DNA of 64,000 nucleotides from Datisca glomerata (taxonomy: Eukaryota; Streptophyta; Magnoliopsida; Cucurbitales; Datiscaceae), in the NCBI GenBank assembly GCA_003255025.1, contig QANY01005056.1, positions 124,001 to 188,000 of the forward strand, written 5' to 3'. The notes under the pieces are model-generated. The model did no database searches. It saw only the letters and a program-made list of their open reading frames with translations, and was not told where the DNA came from. This document shows, piece after piece, positions 33,648 to 45,008 of this stretch. The first letter of the stretch is position 1. Each line of letters begins with the position of its first letter. The translations under genes were made by a program, and so were the position numbers.

Positions 33648-35852
33648 TCTGAAGTCTTAAGGAGCTAGGGAAGCATTTAAAAGATATACAACCTGAAAGT
33701 GAAGGAAAACTATAAAATAACCATTTTTAATTTCAAATTTAGCACATTAAAGATTATAGTAAAAAGCATAAGAGAAATGAACTATTTTTTCAATTTAAAT
33801 GTGAGTCAAAACAATCATAGCTTCTACATCATTCATTGATATAAACTTCCAATAGTAGTTCATTTTTTTGCACTACAACAAAATAAAATTCAGATTCTAC
33901 CTAAAGCTAATGAAACATCCTATTTACATATAAATTTAAAGCAGAAAAATTTCAAGTAACCACCTCGTCCATAACAAGCATTGTGCAGTCCTTCAATACA
34001 TAGTAGATTTGGTTATGAAATAAAAATATTACTACTATCAAATAAGAGTTCCATCCTCAGAGTACTAGAAAACAATGATATATTCATACAGCAGATACAT
34101 AGTTTCCTGATCTTTACATTTCTTCTTTATGTCTATCATAGTTAAAGAACTAATGAATTGAAATTTCATGTGAAAGATTTCTAATTAGCTCGACTATCCT
34201 CCCAAAAAAATTCAAAATTATCTGAACGGAACAATAAAAATATATTCAAACAGAAAAAGAAAAATTAGCAACGCTAGGAGTTTCCTAAAAGTTTCTTCTA
34301 AGAGAAATTAACATTTTACAGCCTGCAACAAGTAGCTAAGCACTACTAATTGAACAAACAAAATTATAATATAATCATTTGCATAAATTGAGAACTGTTA
34401 AATCCTAAAGAAACCAAAGCTTAGCCATGGCATCAGGTAAGGAACAACCACTAACTCAGAAATAACTCCGAAGTCCTTTTAAGATGGGTGTGTGATTGGG
34501 TGAACCCCATTAACTAAGAAATAACTTACATCGCCAAATTTTTTTCATTCTCAAGTTTTACCCATGACAGGAAGAAATTTTTTAGATTTCTCCTAGGAGA
34601 GCTTCGTGTGGGAGCTTCTGCTTTGAGCTTTGTGGTTGAACTTCTGAGACTACTAAAAAACGGTCAGAATCAACTCTAATATGAAGATATTAATCATTCG
34701 TGTGCCCTAGATTTTGGTCGTTCGCGAAGGGAGAAACACACTTCATCCAGGTCTTCAAAAAATAGGGAGAAACAGACTTCAAAAAACTGGGAGGGAGGCA
34801 TTGCTCGACAAGCCTCCTGGTTTCTCCTGGTTTCTCACTCTTGAACATGAAAACCCAAAATAGAGAGTAATTTTTTCTCGTACGGAGAATAAACGTCTGA
34901 GAGAGCGCGAGAGAGACAGCGCGGATGATACTTATAGAGAGAGGAGAGCCCAAACCACAAGGAGATGAGGGCAAAGACCAGAGCCTTCGATCTTCTTGCT
35001 TGATGGTGGTGGTTTTCTAGGTGAACCAATTTTTTATGGAGCCAGAGTCCTCGATGTGGGAGATGTGACTGGAGCAATGAAGGCACGATAGAATGAGGAA
35101 TCGCTGATAGTAGAATCGTTGGTGGAGGAGCTGCTTGAGGGGTAAAATAATCACCTGAAAGTCGCATGCCCTAGATCTGAAGTCGAATGAAAAAAATGAG
35201 GAAAGGAGAAGGAGAAAAGTAGAAGAAGGGAGATCTATTCAGCCACTTGCAGAGGATATAAAATGTAAAAGTCATCTAATGCAGGGATTGTCCTAGCCAA
35301 ATCCAACGGCCAAAATTAATCTCAGCATCAATGGAGGGAAAATTTTCCCGGCATTGGAGAGTGACCCCTTGAACTTTAGCAACATTACAACCCCAATATT
35401 ATTTTGCATAGAGAAATCAGAATGCACTAATCCGGCAAGAAAATTATTCACACTTCAACAACAGCTCCAAGCAAAAGTTGTTTTTAAACATTAAATGAGT
35501 GAAGCATGGAAAAGACTACATCTTAACTCTAACAATGTAATTATCAAACCTCTCCCTCCTCTTCTTCTCTTTGTTCCTATGCAAATGACAAAGTCAAACT
35601 TCTACTAAAGACAATTAACATTTTTTCCCAATTCTAATAGAGATTAACCTCATTCATTTAAATAATCAACTAATAGAGAGCTACGCCCTACTGAAGTGTG
35701 AAATCATATTTTAGATTTCATTCAGGCTTTCTTCAAACCCCTAAATCAAAAAATTTCCAGAATATTGCAATTTTCTTTCGCTCTCAATTGTTTTCAAGGT
35801 GAAATGTAGATTTAGCAGTATCAAACAGCAGTTCATTAGAGTTTAATTATTA
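33648..35852. other. No confirmed gene; leader-like GC-richer patch at 34560-35250
   Basis: 34560-35250 is less AT-rich and contains repeated GGTTTCTCCTGG-like and GAGAGA motifs, resembling a plant gene 5' leader. Overlapping minus-strand frames of 94 and 110 residues there have no recognisable domain. The rest is AT-rich. Confidence 0.4.
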
Positions 35853-36150
35853 CTAACCTACTGAAATAACCAGGTATTCCTTCAGAAATAGCAAGTACAG
35901 CAAAAAGCAATTGAGTGCATATACAAATCTACATCGAATAGCAACTAAACCAACTAGTAAAACAAGAACTATCGCAAGAATCAAGTCAGGGGGTTGCTTC
36001 GAACTTTCCCATGATGACCACTTTGGCAGGCCATGCAACCGTACTTCCTTAAGCTTCTTCAATGTTGGTCGTTGACCTTCATAGTTATGCTCCAGGTTTC
36101 TTGACAACATCCACCCAAACTCGCATTCCATCGGGCCCAATTGGGATATG
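35853..36150 (-). pseudogene. Transposon-type exon remnant (DUF8039-like)
   Basis: After an acceptor-like TTTCCCTAG at about 36150 on the minus strand, one frame reads HHIPIGPDGMRVWVDVVKK, and after a stop a downstream segment reads GSTVAWPAKVV. The GPDGMRV...V and AWP spacing resembles the domain annotated DUF8039 in plant En/Spm-type transposon proteins. A second frame across the same bases is open for 95 residues and ends in two hydrophobic stretches, but has no known domain. Call is tentative. Confidence 0.35.
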
Positions 36151-37345
36151 ATGAACTAGGGAAACAATAATATAAGTTAAAAACAGGAGCAACAATATTA
36201 AAGTTACGAAACAAGAAACAATGGCCAAAAAGAAAACTTGAATTCAAACCCTTCAATGCAATTAAAGAGAGGAAAAGACAGAAACCACAACCTTTCTAGA
36301 TAGAAAGTCAAAAGGAAAACTTGGTTTAATCCAACGTAGAAAACCTTAGTACGACAGAAACAACAAGGCAACCTAGACCTGTAGTTAGAAGTTTAAGGTT
36401 AATCCTTTGAAGCTGAGACAGTAAAGAATCGGTCCGAGGCCAACTAGATATTCTATATCTCTCACAAATATGACTTCAAGTTTTGTCAATAAACTATTGG
36501 AGAAGGAATCTATCAAAACACTAAGAATTTTATCAACTAGACAGAGGAAAAGGGTGTGGAGAATAAATCAGGAAAATCACTAACCCTTGGGTGGTAGAGC
36601 AACATTTCCAAACAGATTAACTATCACAGATTCATAGGAGACACAATCCAATGCAAAGTAAATTTTTAATGACAGTGTCAAGCTGAAGGAAAAGAAGAGT
36701 ATCCTTAATTTACCAAAAAAAACAGAAAATATTGAACAAAAAGTGACGGAGAAATATGCTAATGTCGATTTCAGAATCTAAAAACATGTTCAAAACTAAC
36801 ACGAAAGTAACGAACTAAGGATACTTTAAGAAACATTCATGAAATTAAATGGAGAAAGCAACATGCCACGATATTCAAAAGCAGAGCATTTCTTCCATAG
36901 AAATTAGAAAAACAAATATAAGAGTAAGACTCACCGTGAAGTTTGACAGTGGACATATGCACTTTCGTTTTAGAGATAATGTTATTTGATTGTTTTATGA
37001 TTGTGTTATGAATCATTTTGCTAGGTAATATTCTTTAACAAATGAAAATAGAAATTTGGAGTCAGAATACGAACCGTTATAATCTTTGGTTGGAAAAAAG
37101 AAAAAAAGGCAGAAAAAGTAACCTTTCCATTTTCATCTGGTCACGAAACCCATCTCTTTTACAATATCCTCAATCCTCTCATGCAGGCCTTTGGCAGAAG
37201 AATGACTGGATGTAAATCTGATCTTCTTCTCAGAAACATCCTATAATTCATAAATTCAAAGTAGAAGGGTGAACTAATAGAATTAAAATTTGCAATGGAA
37301 CTTCTTTATAAATTATGGCTCTCAGAGATAATCAAGAGGCCTAAC
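36151..37345. other. No gene seen; one exon-like stretch at about 37150-37240
   Basis: Mostly AT-rich. On the minus strand, after an acceptor-like TTATAG near 37243, a frame reads SSHSSAKGLHERIEDIVKEM and then GFVTR before a stop. This looks exon-like but was not recognised. Confidence 0.3.
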
Positions 37346-40224
37346 CATGTCACGCATGTTGAGGTTGAGATTAGTCAAAGAATATCTTCTCCTGGTTCCT
37401 CATTGGTCCCATAGAAGTGAAAATCTTGGGTTCTACGTCATTCTGTAAAGAATAATGTGGCAGTTTTGCTGCAACATTTAGAAGACCGCATTTGGAGTGG
37501 ATATAATAAAGCAAAGGCAATTTACTTATAAATTCAGGTCGCTGGTACAAGATGAGGTCTTCAAATGCATTGGGGGAAGGCCAATTTTTCAACTTCAATA
37601 TTTCTGGTCTGCCATTAACCTGCAGTCATGTCAAAAACGCAAAGCTGATAATGTGGTTTTGTGAAGACAAAAAAAACTTAGTTATTGTTCAATATAAGGG
37701 TATAAACACATGAATGTGATCTTATTAGGCAAGAAAATAACATAACATCCACGAGATTGCAATGTGTAAATCACTTATACTAGAAAATTAAGAATAAGAA
37801 AATGTTCAATAAGAGAAAACTGTAAGTATCCAGGGTGTCGCAATGTGCGTGCGATGCGAAGTGGTGATTAAAATAATCATTTTTTTAAGAAAAAAAAATT
37901 TGGAGTCGCCACCAATCATTTTATGGTGTCATTGGCCACCCAATTTTAAGATGAAAATTTTTTGGTCTACGAAAACTCAAAGTTAGTTCGGAAGTCGTTT
38001 GTGTGTGAGGAATGTATTAGCACCCCACAACACCCATTATAAAATGATTACCAAATTTAATCAAATGCTATCCAATTTTTTATTTTAAGGCAAATGTTAA
38101 AGAGATTCATTTTTTAATATCCCATTTGATGCATTTTGTATCATAGAAATGAACAAAATAATTACTTTTAATGGGTGGTTCAAAAACCATTGAAAAAAAT
38201 TATTTTTTTGTATTCTTATATCTTTTTAAATCAAAACATTATTAGAGTTATTCTCGGTATCCTAAGAATAACTCATCACCTCAGTAGTTCGAGAAGTTTG
38301 GTATCCCAAAAATCTCAAAGTCCATCGTCGACTTTTTTTTAGTGAAAATTAAATAATAGAAGTAACAAAATCTAAATCTAATTATTAAAATTATAATCCA
38401 CACATACATGAACATTAATTATAATAATAAAAGAATAATGCAAGAATCGCATTATACGCATGACGATGCAAGAATGTTAAATAAATAAACATGTAAAGGA
38501 AATTAATGTTAATAATTACAACAAAACGGAAGTAAAAAAATAGAGATAAGTTATAGGATGTCAAATTATAGAAAACATAAAATGTTGAGATTATATAAAA
38601 CATGCAAAAAAAAAATAATACAAGAATAAAGTAAAAGACTATATTATGTAATAAATGAAAGAAATTTTTTTTTTTTAAAAATAAAATATATATGCAGCTC
38701 TTGCTGCAACAGAGAAAAGTTTCCTCTATTGCACCCATTTTTTATTTTTTTTTTTATTTTTTTATAATATTATATATTATAATATAATATAATAGTAATA
38801 ATAATAATATTATTAAATAAATAAATAAATAAATTGAAAAAAAATGATGAAAAATAAACAATATATTTCTTTAAAATAAATATGTCTATTTTTTTTACTA
38901 CTTAGTCTACTAATTACCATTTTTCTTTCCTTCCCTCATTAGTCATTGCTAATCAAATAGCAAAGGGGATGATCATGGATGATAATTAGTTCAAACAAGT
39001 GTCACAAAATGATGAACATAATATTTTAAAAAAAGAAAAGACTTTGTAGGAAAATTGAAAATTTCACAACTTAGATATTTGCATAATCTTGTATAGAGGT
39101 TTTACTCTCTATTTTATGCATTGTTATGTGTGAGAAAATTATCCTAGAGGATTTTTGCATCAAATGTACACTTTCAACCCATTAAAAGGGTTGATTCACA
39201 TTTGGTTAATTTTTCCACCCCTCAAAAGCTTTATCATCATCCTCATTAATTAAGTTGATGACAAAGACATCTCAATATCCAACTTGTAAAGAAATCATCA
39301 AAGCATGAAATTAAAATGTTAAGATTTAAATGAGGAGAAATGATAAAGAATGAACAATCCACTTATGTATAAAAAAAATACAAAAGATATCAACTACATT
39401 CATATGAAAAAGAGAGATGAACAAAATATATATGAGCAAATGTACCAAACAATTAAGCTACCTTGAGAAAAAGAATGGAAGAATATGAAGATAATAGAAG
39501 TGTAGAACATCTCCCTCTCTCTAAAATCACATCTCTTTCTCACTCCAACCCCTCTTTCTCACTCTAAAAAATGACTTCCCTTTTTACTCCCCAAAATACC
39601 CCCCTTAAGTGAAGACTTCGTTCCTATTTATAGGCAAAATTAGGGTTTGCCTTTTTTATTTTTAGTCTTTTTTTCAATTTTTATTTTTTAGTCCTTTTTT
39701 TCAATTTTTACTTTTTAGTCTTTGGACCACTTTTCTTATTTTAGTATTGGATTAGTTTTCAAATTATACATATAGTCTTGGATTATTATATAAGCCAAAA
39801 TATAAAGCATGTATATTTCATGTATTAGACCGGATAAAATACGGTATCTACACAGAGAAAACCAAATTAAATTTACGGGTTTATCTATTACATATGAAAC
39901 TGAAACTCTCATGTAGGACATGGAAATAATATTTTAAGACAAATAATGCAAATAAATCAAAAAGTACTCGTGCAAATAGCTCATAATTAGTAACCGGTAC
40001 CAGCACATCTGCTCGTCGGCATTCAACTTTGTCCTGGCAAGATCTATTTTGGTTCCTAAAAAAGAATATACTATATATATCAGCAAAGGGATGCAGAGAT
40101 GAAAGAGCAAACCATTAAAATTTACAAACACTAGTGGGATAACAGAATAATTTTACCACAAAGCTTTTTTTCATCTCCACTTCTGAGCACTGTTCAGTAT
40201 GGATTTGCTTGACTACAGGTAGCA
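37346..40224 (-). pseudogene. JMJ25-like histone H3K9 demethylase gene fragment (3 exon remnants)
   Basis: Three minus-strand exon remnants with splice-like borders: 40157-40224 (LPVVKQIHTEQCSEVEMKK), 40001-40055 (TKIDLARTKLNADEQMC), and 37346-37619 (LKNWPSPNAFEDLILYQRPE, FISKLPLLYYIHSK, GLLNVAAKLPHYSLQNDV). These match the order in plant JMJ25/IBM1-type lysine demethylases: the segment before the RING-like zinc region, its first cysteine, then the segment leading into the JmjC domain. Between the second and third, the zinc region and several hundred residues are missing. A frame change near 37380 and an inconsistent exon phase near 40157 show decay. The JmjC iron-binding core is absent. It lies inside the large CACTA-type insertion, so it is probably a captured host gene fragment. 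Confidence 0.75.
37821..39853 (-). mobile_element. Solo-LTR-like element of about 2.0 kb inside the JMJ25-like fragment
   Basis: Begins TGTAAGTATCC and ends GGTATCTACA(C), so the ends are inverted TGTA...TACA with matching GGATAC/GGTATC, as in LTRs. On the minus strand a TATAAATAG box lies at 39624-39633. GGAGTCGCCA at 37902-37911, reverse complement TGGCGACTCC, matches the primer-binding motif common in Ogre/Tat-type Gypsy elements. The 9-mer AGAGAAAAC flanks both sides (37812-37820 and 39854-39862), longer than the 5 bp expected for LTR elements. No coding sequence inside. Confidence 0.5.
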
Positions 40225-41905
40225 CTGATGATAGTAGACTATGAAGATATTATAACTTGTTTAGAACATGAATTGTTCTTACCTGCAACTTAAGAAAATT
40301 TCAGACCAAGTCTGAACTAGTCAGAGTATATCGAGAACGCGATTTTGTGAGTTTCCCTGGTAGACGGGTGGATCAATATTATGCCCAGAGGGCACGTGGC
40401 CCCCTGAGCTCTCGATTTTGGTTTTTTTTTTCTCGATAACGACCATTTTTGTATGATATATAACTTTAGTTTGTCGTATACCTCCTGTGGAGAATGACAT
40501 AGCTCATTGGTTATTGTCTATTTTCTCTTAAATGGAGGTCTTAAGTTTAAATCCCAATGTGGCCAATACTCTTATTTTTTGTTGCTTTTTATTTATGTTT
40601 AGTGCCAACTATTGGTATCGTATTTTCTTTAATTTATTTTCATGTCTCACTCATTTTTTATACATAAATAAAGTTTGAGCGCATAACTTGTTTTAACATT
40701 TTAATTAATTAATATAGTATACAAATTAGGTAAAACTTGAATATTAATTTGAGTGCATATATAACTTATTTTAATATTTTAATTAATTAATATAATATAT
40801 TCTATGGTTTTTTTAGAAAATGTTATTTTTATATTTTTAAATTATTGACATTTATACAAATTAGGTAAATCTTATTTAAAAAAGAAGATAATATATAATT
40901 TAACGTATTTATATGAGTTGAAAATTCTAAGGCTTTGCTGGTTATTGATTTACTTTGATTTTGTCTAAAAAAATATTAACTCTAAGAATAAAGCTAAAAG
41001 ACCATTAATAAACAAGTTTTCAAATATCATAATTTTCAGGGAAAAAAAACAAACTAACACCCTGATATTTTTATTTCTATAGCTTACAAATGCCTATAGT
41101 AGCTACTTTCACAAATTTTATCCAATAACGAAAGAAAAGGCCAACTACTAACGTAGATCTAACCAAGAATACGATGAACTATAATATTTAAAAATAAACA
41201 TACAAACTAAAACAAAGAGACATTGAGGAAAAAGAAAGAACGGAAATAAAAAACTGAGAATCAAGAACCGAGCAAATAGATAGAGAAACAAAAAACTTAA
41301 TTAGCACCTGATAGAGAGAGTAAGCTAGACGAAGAGAAAAATTGAGTGTCTGAGGGCGTAATTTAGGGTTTGGAATTCCCAAATTTTCAAGGGATTTGCA
41401 CACTACTACAGTCAGCAAATTGATTAATATCCACAAACACAAAATCAAATGACAAACTCTTAAACTCTAAACTCTATATAAGATTGAGAGACAAAGCACC
41501 TCTAAGCTCATAGCCTTCCCCTCGCAAACACCTAGCTCTACTCGAAGTTGGCCCAGCCTTGAGCCCTAGCACACACGCTTCTAGTTGAGATTACAGAATC
41601 AACGAAGCACACCTAAAAATCGCAGAAACCCAGGTTGTCGACGGAGAGAGACCACTAAGAGTATATTGTCGAGCTAGGGGAGAGAGACGACATCGAGACG
41701 AAGAGAATGTCCAGGTTTCTTGTCATATTGAGATCAGATTGTCAACTACAAGAGAGAGATCACACCGAGAGCAGATCATCATCGAGCTTAGGAGAGAGAC
41801 CTGACATCGAGACAAGGTAAAGTTTCCCTCTTTTCACTGTCTTTTATAGGACTTTTTGATGAACCAGAGGACTTAGTTCTATAAAAGACCATAATTGTTG
41901 TAGTG
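40225..41905. other. Right interior of the CACTA-type insertion; leader-like patch 41460-41820
   Basis: 40330-41440 is AT-rich without coding content. 41460-41820 is GC-richer, contains GAGAGAGACC/GACATCGAGAC words twice (41640-41700 and 41745-41815) and ends in a donor-like GACAAG|GTAAAG, like a non-coding first exon. The subterminal CTTTTATAGGAC / CTATAAAAGACC pair follows up to 41905. Confidence 0.4.
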
Positions 41906-42115
41906 GGTAGTTAAGTAGATCGTTTTAAGTGATGAAGAACAAAGCAAGACAGACATCTATTGATAGTTATGAAAAAGAAGCAACAAAGTCTGAGAATGGA
42001 TGACCTGCTCATTAATGTAGTTTTCCTACAACGGAAAAAGTTGATTAAAATAGCATTTACCTCTCTTCATCAAGCCTTATATCATTTAAGTGTTATCATT
42101 ATTCATTAACCAATA
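41906..42115 (+). other. Displaced distal 3' flank of GA20ox-A
   Basis: GTTAAGTAGATC, AGTGATGAAGAACAA, TCTGAGAATGGATGA and TGTAGTTTTCCTACA occur here in the same order and spacing as downstream of gene B (59170-59330). The best explanation is that this stretch once followed directly after 26185. Confidence 0.75.
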
Positions 42116-43189
42116 TGAATTTCTTGGTGTGGCAAGTAAGTTTATTCTTTACGGCATGGAAATTGCTATAAAAAATTTTGAACGGGGCAACTGGGCAGGT
42201 TCGTAGCAATAGTAACAATAGGAATAAAGTACACTTTTGGTCTTATGACCATATTAATCAACAACTTTGAAGAACAAAATAAAAACTGAGTTAATATCAC
42301 TAATATGAACTTTGGAAATATAAAGTGATATAGATGACTTCAAAACAAAATTGAAGATATCAAATTAAGACCATTTAATATTCACGGATTACATTAAAAC
42401 TAAAGTACTCAAAATCTAATGTATCTTACCCTAACAGTAATAACAACATACGGATAAAGTTAATCAAACGTGCTAATCATGTTATATAAACAACCAAGAA
42501 GAAGAATTATGAAATGTCGAGAAACCATGAACCCAATAGATTTAGAACAAATCATGATATATATTTCATTGCAAAAATAATTTCTAAAACAAAACTTAAT
42601 TGCAAGAAACCTTTACAATATCAGCTTCAAATTTTACTTTAGTTTAGCTAGTAATATAACTATCTTTGTATTCAACTCTTTGTTATAAGATACTTCTTTT
42701 ATTAAAAGTAAATGTACTGTAACCAAATAGACAAAGGAAAACCCTACGCACTTGGTCTACAAAAACTAGAAACAATATACCTAACTCGACGAGGAACCAA
42801 AGCAATGAGCTAAACATGCGAAATCTATCGCTTAACTTTATTAAGCAAGCAACCAAGCAAATGAATAAGCCTATGAAAGGATCAAAATTGTCAACATACA
42901 TATTTACTCTCCCCAAACACCAAACTCAACACCCTACACTCAAGCTCACATCACGGATCGCATACATGATTATGATGTTAACAAATCTAGGAGGTTGACT
43001 TATGAAAACTGTTAAAGAAATTGACAGCAAGTCTAAGCATGATTCTAATTAAGGAATGCAATATTGATATCAACTTGTTGTATGTCCTAGTTAAAACTAA
43101 CATCAAGTATAAGAATGATCCTAATAGTAGAATGCTTAACTACATGGCTAAATGTATCAAAATAGTGTAAAGAGAGTTTGTTAAAACCC
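42116..43189. other. No gene seen
   Basis: AT-rich sequence with only short frames. Nothing recognised. Confidence 0.45.
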
Positions 43190-43837
43190 TTAGGGCTCGT
43201 TTGGCAGTCAGGATGGTATTGGATAGTATTGTACTAAATCCTTCAGACTGTACTATATTGTACTGTACTGGATTAAATAATATTGTCCAGCATTTGGTGA
43301 TGTATTAGTTAAAAAACTGTAACACGTATACAATGTTTGACACATCATAATACTAGATTGTAAAACTGTTTGTTATGATTTGATCCGCAAACCCTATTTG
43401 AAACTCATTAATATGTTATTTTACAACTCAACTATAAAATAAATTATCTAATTCATATTACAAATAGTAAATTTAAACTAATCCATTCAATTATAACAAT
43501 TATTAATATACTAAAAAAATTTCATAGAAAAGTGATTGATGAAAACACAATTAAAACAATCAATAACACATGAGAAAAGAAAAAAAAATAACAGACGTAC
43601 AATAACACAACCAAACGAAGACCAACAGTCAAACAAAATTTCTCTTCAAATAAAAATGCAAGAAACCTAAATTATAGGGGAGATTATCGCCAAATTCAAA
43701 ATGCAAGAAACCCAAATAATTTCCGTGATTTCCATTGTTCGGTTGGGAGGATTGGGCAAGATAAAGAGAAAATTGAAATAGAATGATAGATAGGGAGAAA
43801 AACAGAGAGATGAAACAGGGCGAGGATGCTCTTGTAG

Positions 43838-43989
43838 GAACGAAGCTTCATCGGTGGGAACGAATCTTCACTGGCGGGAACGAAGCTTCACCGGCAAGAA
43901 CGAAGCTTCACTAGTGGGAACGACGCTTCACTGGAAGGAACGAAGCTTCACCGGTAGGAATGAAGCTTCACCGGTAGGAATGAAGCTTC
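43838..43989. repeat. 20-bp minisatellite, about 7.6 units
   Basis: Units of exactly 20 bp, consensus GAACGAAGCTTCACCGGTGG, each with one or a few changes. It contains AAGCTT in most units. It lies inside the Harbinger-like element. Confidence 0.95.
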
Positions 43990-44009
43990 GTGTGGTTGTT
44001 GGTCTCCAT

Positions 44010-44345
44010 TAAGGGTGAGATGTTCACGGTTCGGTTCGGTCAATTTTTTGGCGAAAAACTGAACCGAATTGAAACTTCGGTTCGGCGATAAAACTGAATT
44101 GTTCATGCTAAAAGAACCTAACCGAATCAAACTGTGAGCTTCTGTTCGGTTCAGTATTATTAACTAAAAATAATTTTTTAAATAATTTGTAAATGATATT
44201 ATTGAAAAAATATATAAAATTAAAGTTTTATTTCGGTTCGGTTCGGTTTAATAAGAAATTATATATAAAAATAAAAAATATATAAATGTAATATTTTAGT
44301 TCGGTTCAGTTCAAAAACCACCAAATTTTCAAACCGAAACTTTAG
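44010..44345. repeat. GGTTCGG/CCGAACC-rich hAT-like segment
   Basis: Many GGTTCGGTTCGG and AACCGAA words in both orientations, like the ends of plant hAT short elements and similar to 23590-23774. No clean terminal pair could be set, so it may be a nested insertion. Confidence 0.45.
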
Positions 44346-44612
44346 TTCTCTTAGTTTCCATGAGTCTTCAACTTTGGTTTTCTTAGTCCCGTGTAGTCCC
44401 GACTAAAAGGAGGGGATTAAATTATCTCATGTGAATGAGACTAAAGAGTCTCACCGTATTAACCAGTACAAGCTAAATATTTTTGCCAAACGTCAGACAG
44501 TACAAAATTAGTATTGTCCTGCCTTTAGTATTGTACAGTACGAGCTACTAAACAAGTCTTTAGCTACTAACATAGTACGAGCTACCAAACAAGTCTTTAG
44601 CTACTAACATTG

Positions 44613-44867
44613 CTTTGTACTTGTTAAAAGATCCATGTGAATTATACTTGACCCTAAACACCCTTATTATCAACTACATTAACATCAACATATAAAGGTA
44701 CCAAAGTCCAAATATTATTCCTTTACAACGTATTAAGCTCAGTTTCCACAGCTAATTTCCATTATGGAATAGATAAGGAAACCTTAACAAATGTAGGTTC
44801 AATATTAAGATGCATAGTATCAATTTCAAAAGCTTTAGGCTTGAAGAAGCCAAGCTTTGATCCTATG
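44613..44867 (-). pseudogene. Older copia remnant, left part (RT N-terminal region)
   Basis: Minus-strand frame shows GSKLGFFKPKAF directly at the junction and, further on, NNIWTLVPL and NVVDNK, the standard linker and start of a copia RT. It continues on the other side of the younger copia at 49783, where the frame carries VHPM. Stops show it is dead. Its left edge meets the Harbinger-like element. Confidence 0.7.
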
Positions 44868-45008
44868 TGTAGAAATTATAAACCCTAGAAATGATGAACA
44901 CTTTAGTGTTCTGATCTCAAGGAAAGATGATGAACTCCTTGTTCTGATTTCTTATTAAGAATACTGATACTTTACAATGAGTAAGTGATGTATATATACA
45001 TATAATCT

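Larger units (their letters stand above)
26186..41905. mobile_element. Large CACTA-type insertion (about 15.7 kb) in the 3' flank of GA20ox-A
   Basis: The left end reads CACTACAATAGAAAC and the right end ATAATTGTTGTAGTG, reverse complement CACTACAACAATTAT, so both ends share an inverted CACTACAA. CTTTTATAG-like motifs recur in both orientations next to each end (26205-26245 and 41846-41890), as expected for CACTA subterminal repeats. Outside the ends, the 3' flank of gene A resumes: 41909-42115 matches 59170-59370 beside gene B. AGT precedes the left end (26183-26185); AGT also follows at 41909, but three extra bases (GGT) lie between it and TAGTG, so the 3-bp target duplication is imperfect or the right border is 41908. 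No TNP2 transposase was seen inside, so it would be non-autonomous. Confidence 0.65.
43193..44596. mobile_element. PIF/Harbinger-like non-autonomous element
   Basis: Starts GGGCTCGTTTGGCAGTC and ends CTACCAAACAAGTCT, whose reverse complement AGACTTGTTTGGTAG pairs with the start apart from transitions. TTA flanks both ends (43190-43192 and 44597-44599), the target duplication of this superfamily. The right 37 bp is duplicated (CGAGCTACTAAACAAGTCTT at 44541 recurs, slightly changed, from 44578). The 1.4 kb interior holds a minisatellite (43838-43989) and a GGTTCGG-rich stretch, but no transposase. Confidence 0.6.

Noticed and set aside
33344..33668. Lysine/glutamate and poly-arginine reading frames
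   Set aside because: They are the translation of a GAA/GAG microsatellite, with no codon or homology support.
33870..33890. CACTACAACAAAA as another CACTA terminus
   Set aside because: A single isolated occurrence inside the large segment with no paired end or subterminal repeats seen. It could be a nested element end but cannot be supported.
34690..35167. Overlapping minus-strand frames as a protein gene
   Set aside because: Two frames overlap without a dominant one, no domain; the patch looks like a non-coding leader.
38415..38738. Membrane-like 107-residue minus-strand frame
   Set aside because: Phe/Ile/Tyr-rich translation of AT-rich sequence inside the LTR-like element.
41188..41448. 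Hydrophobic 86-residue minus-strand frame
   Set aside because: AT-rich frame without a recognisable domain or conserved neighbour; hydrophobicity follows from T-rich codons.
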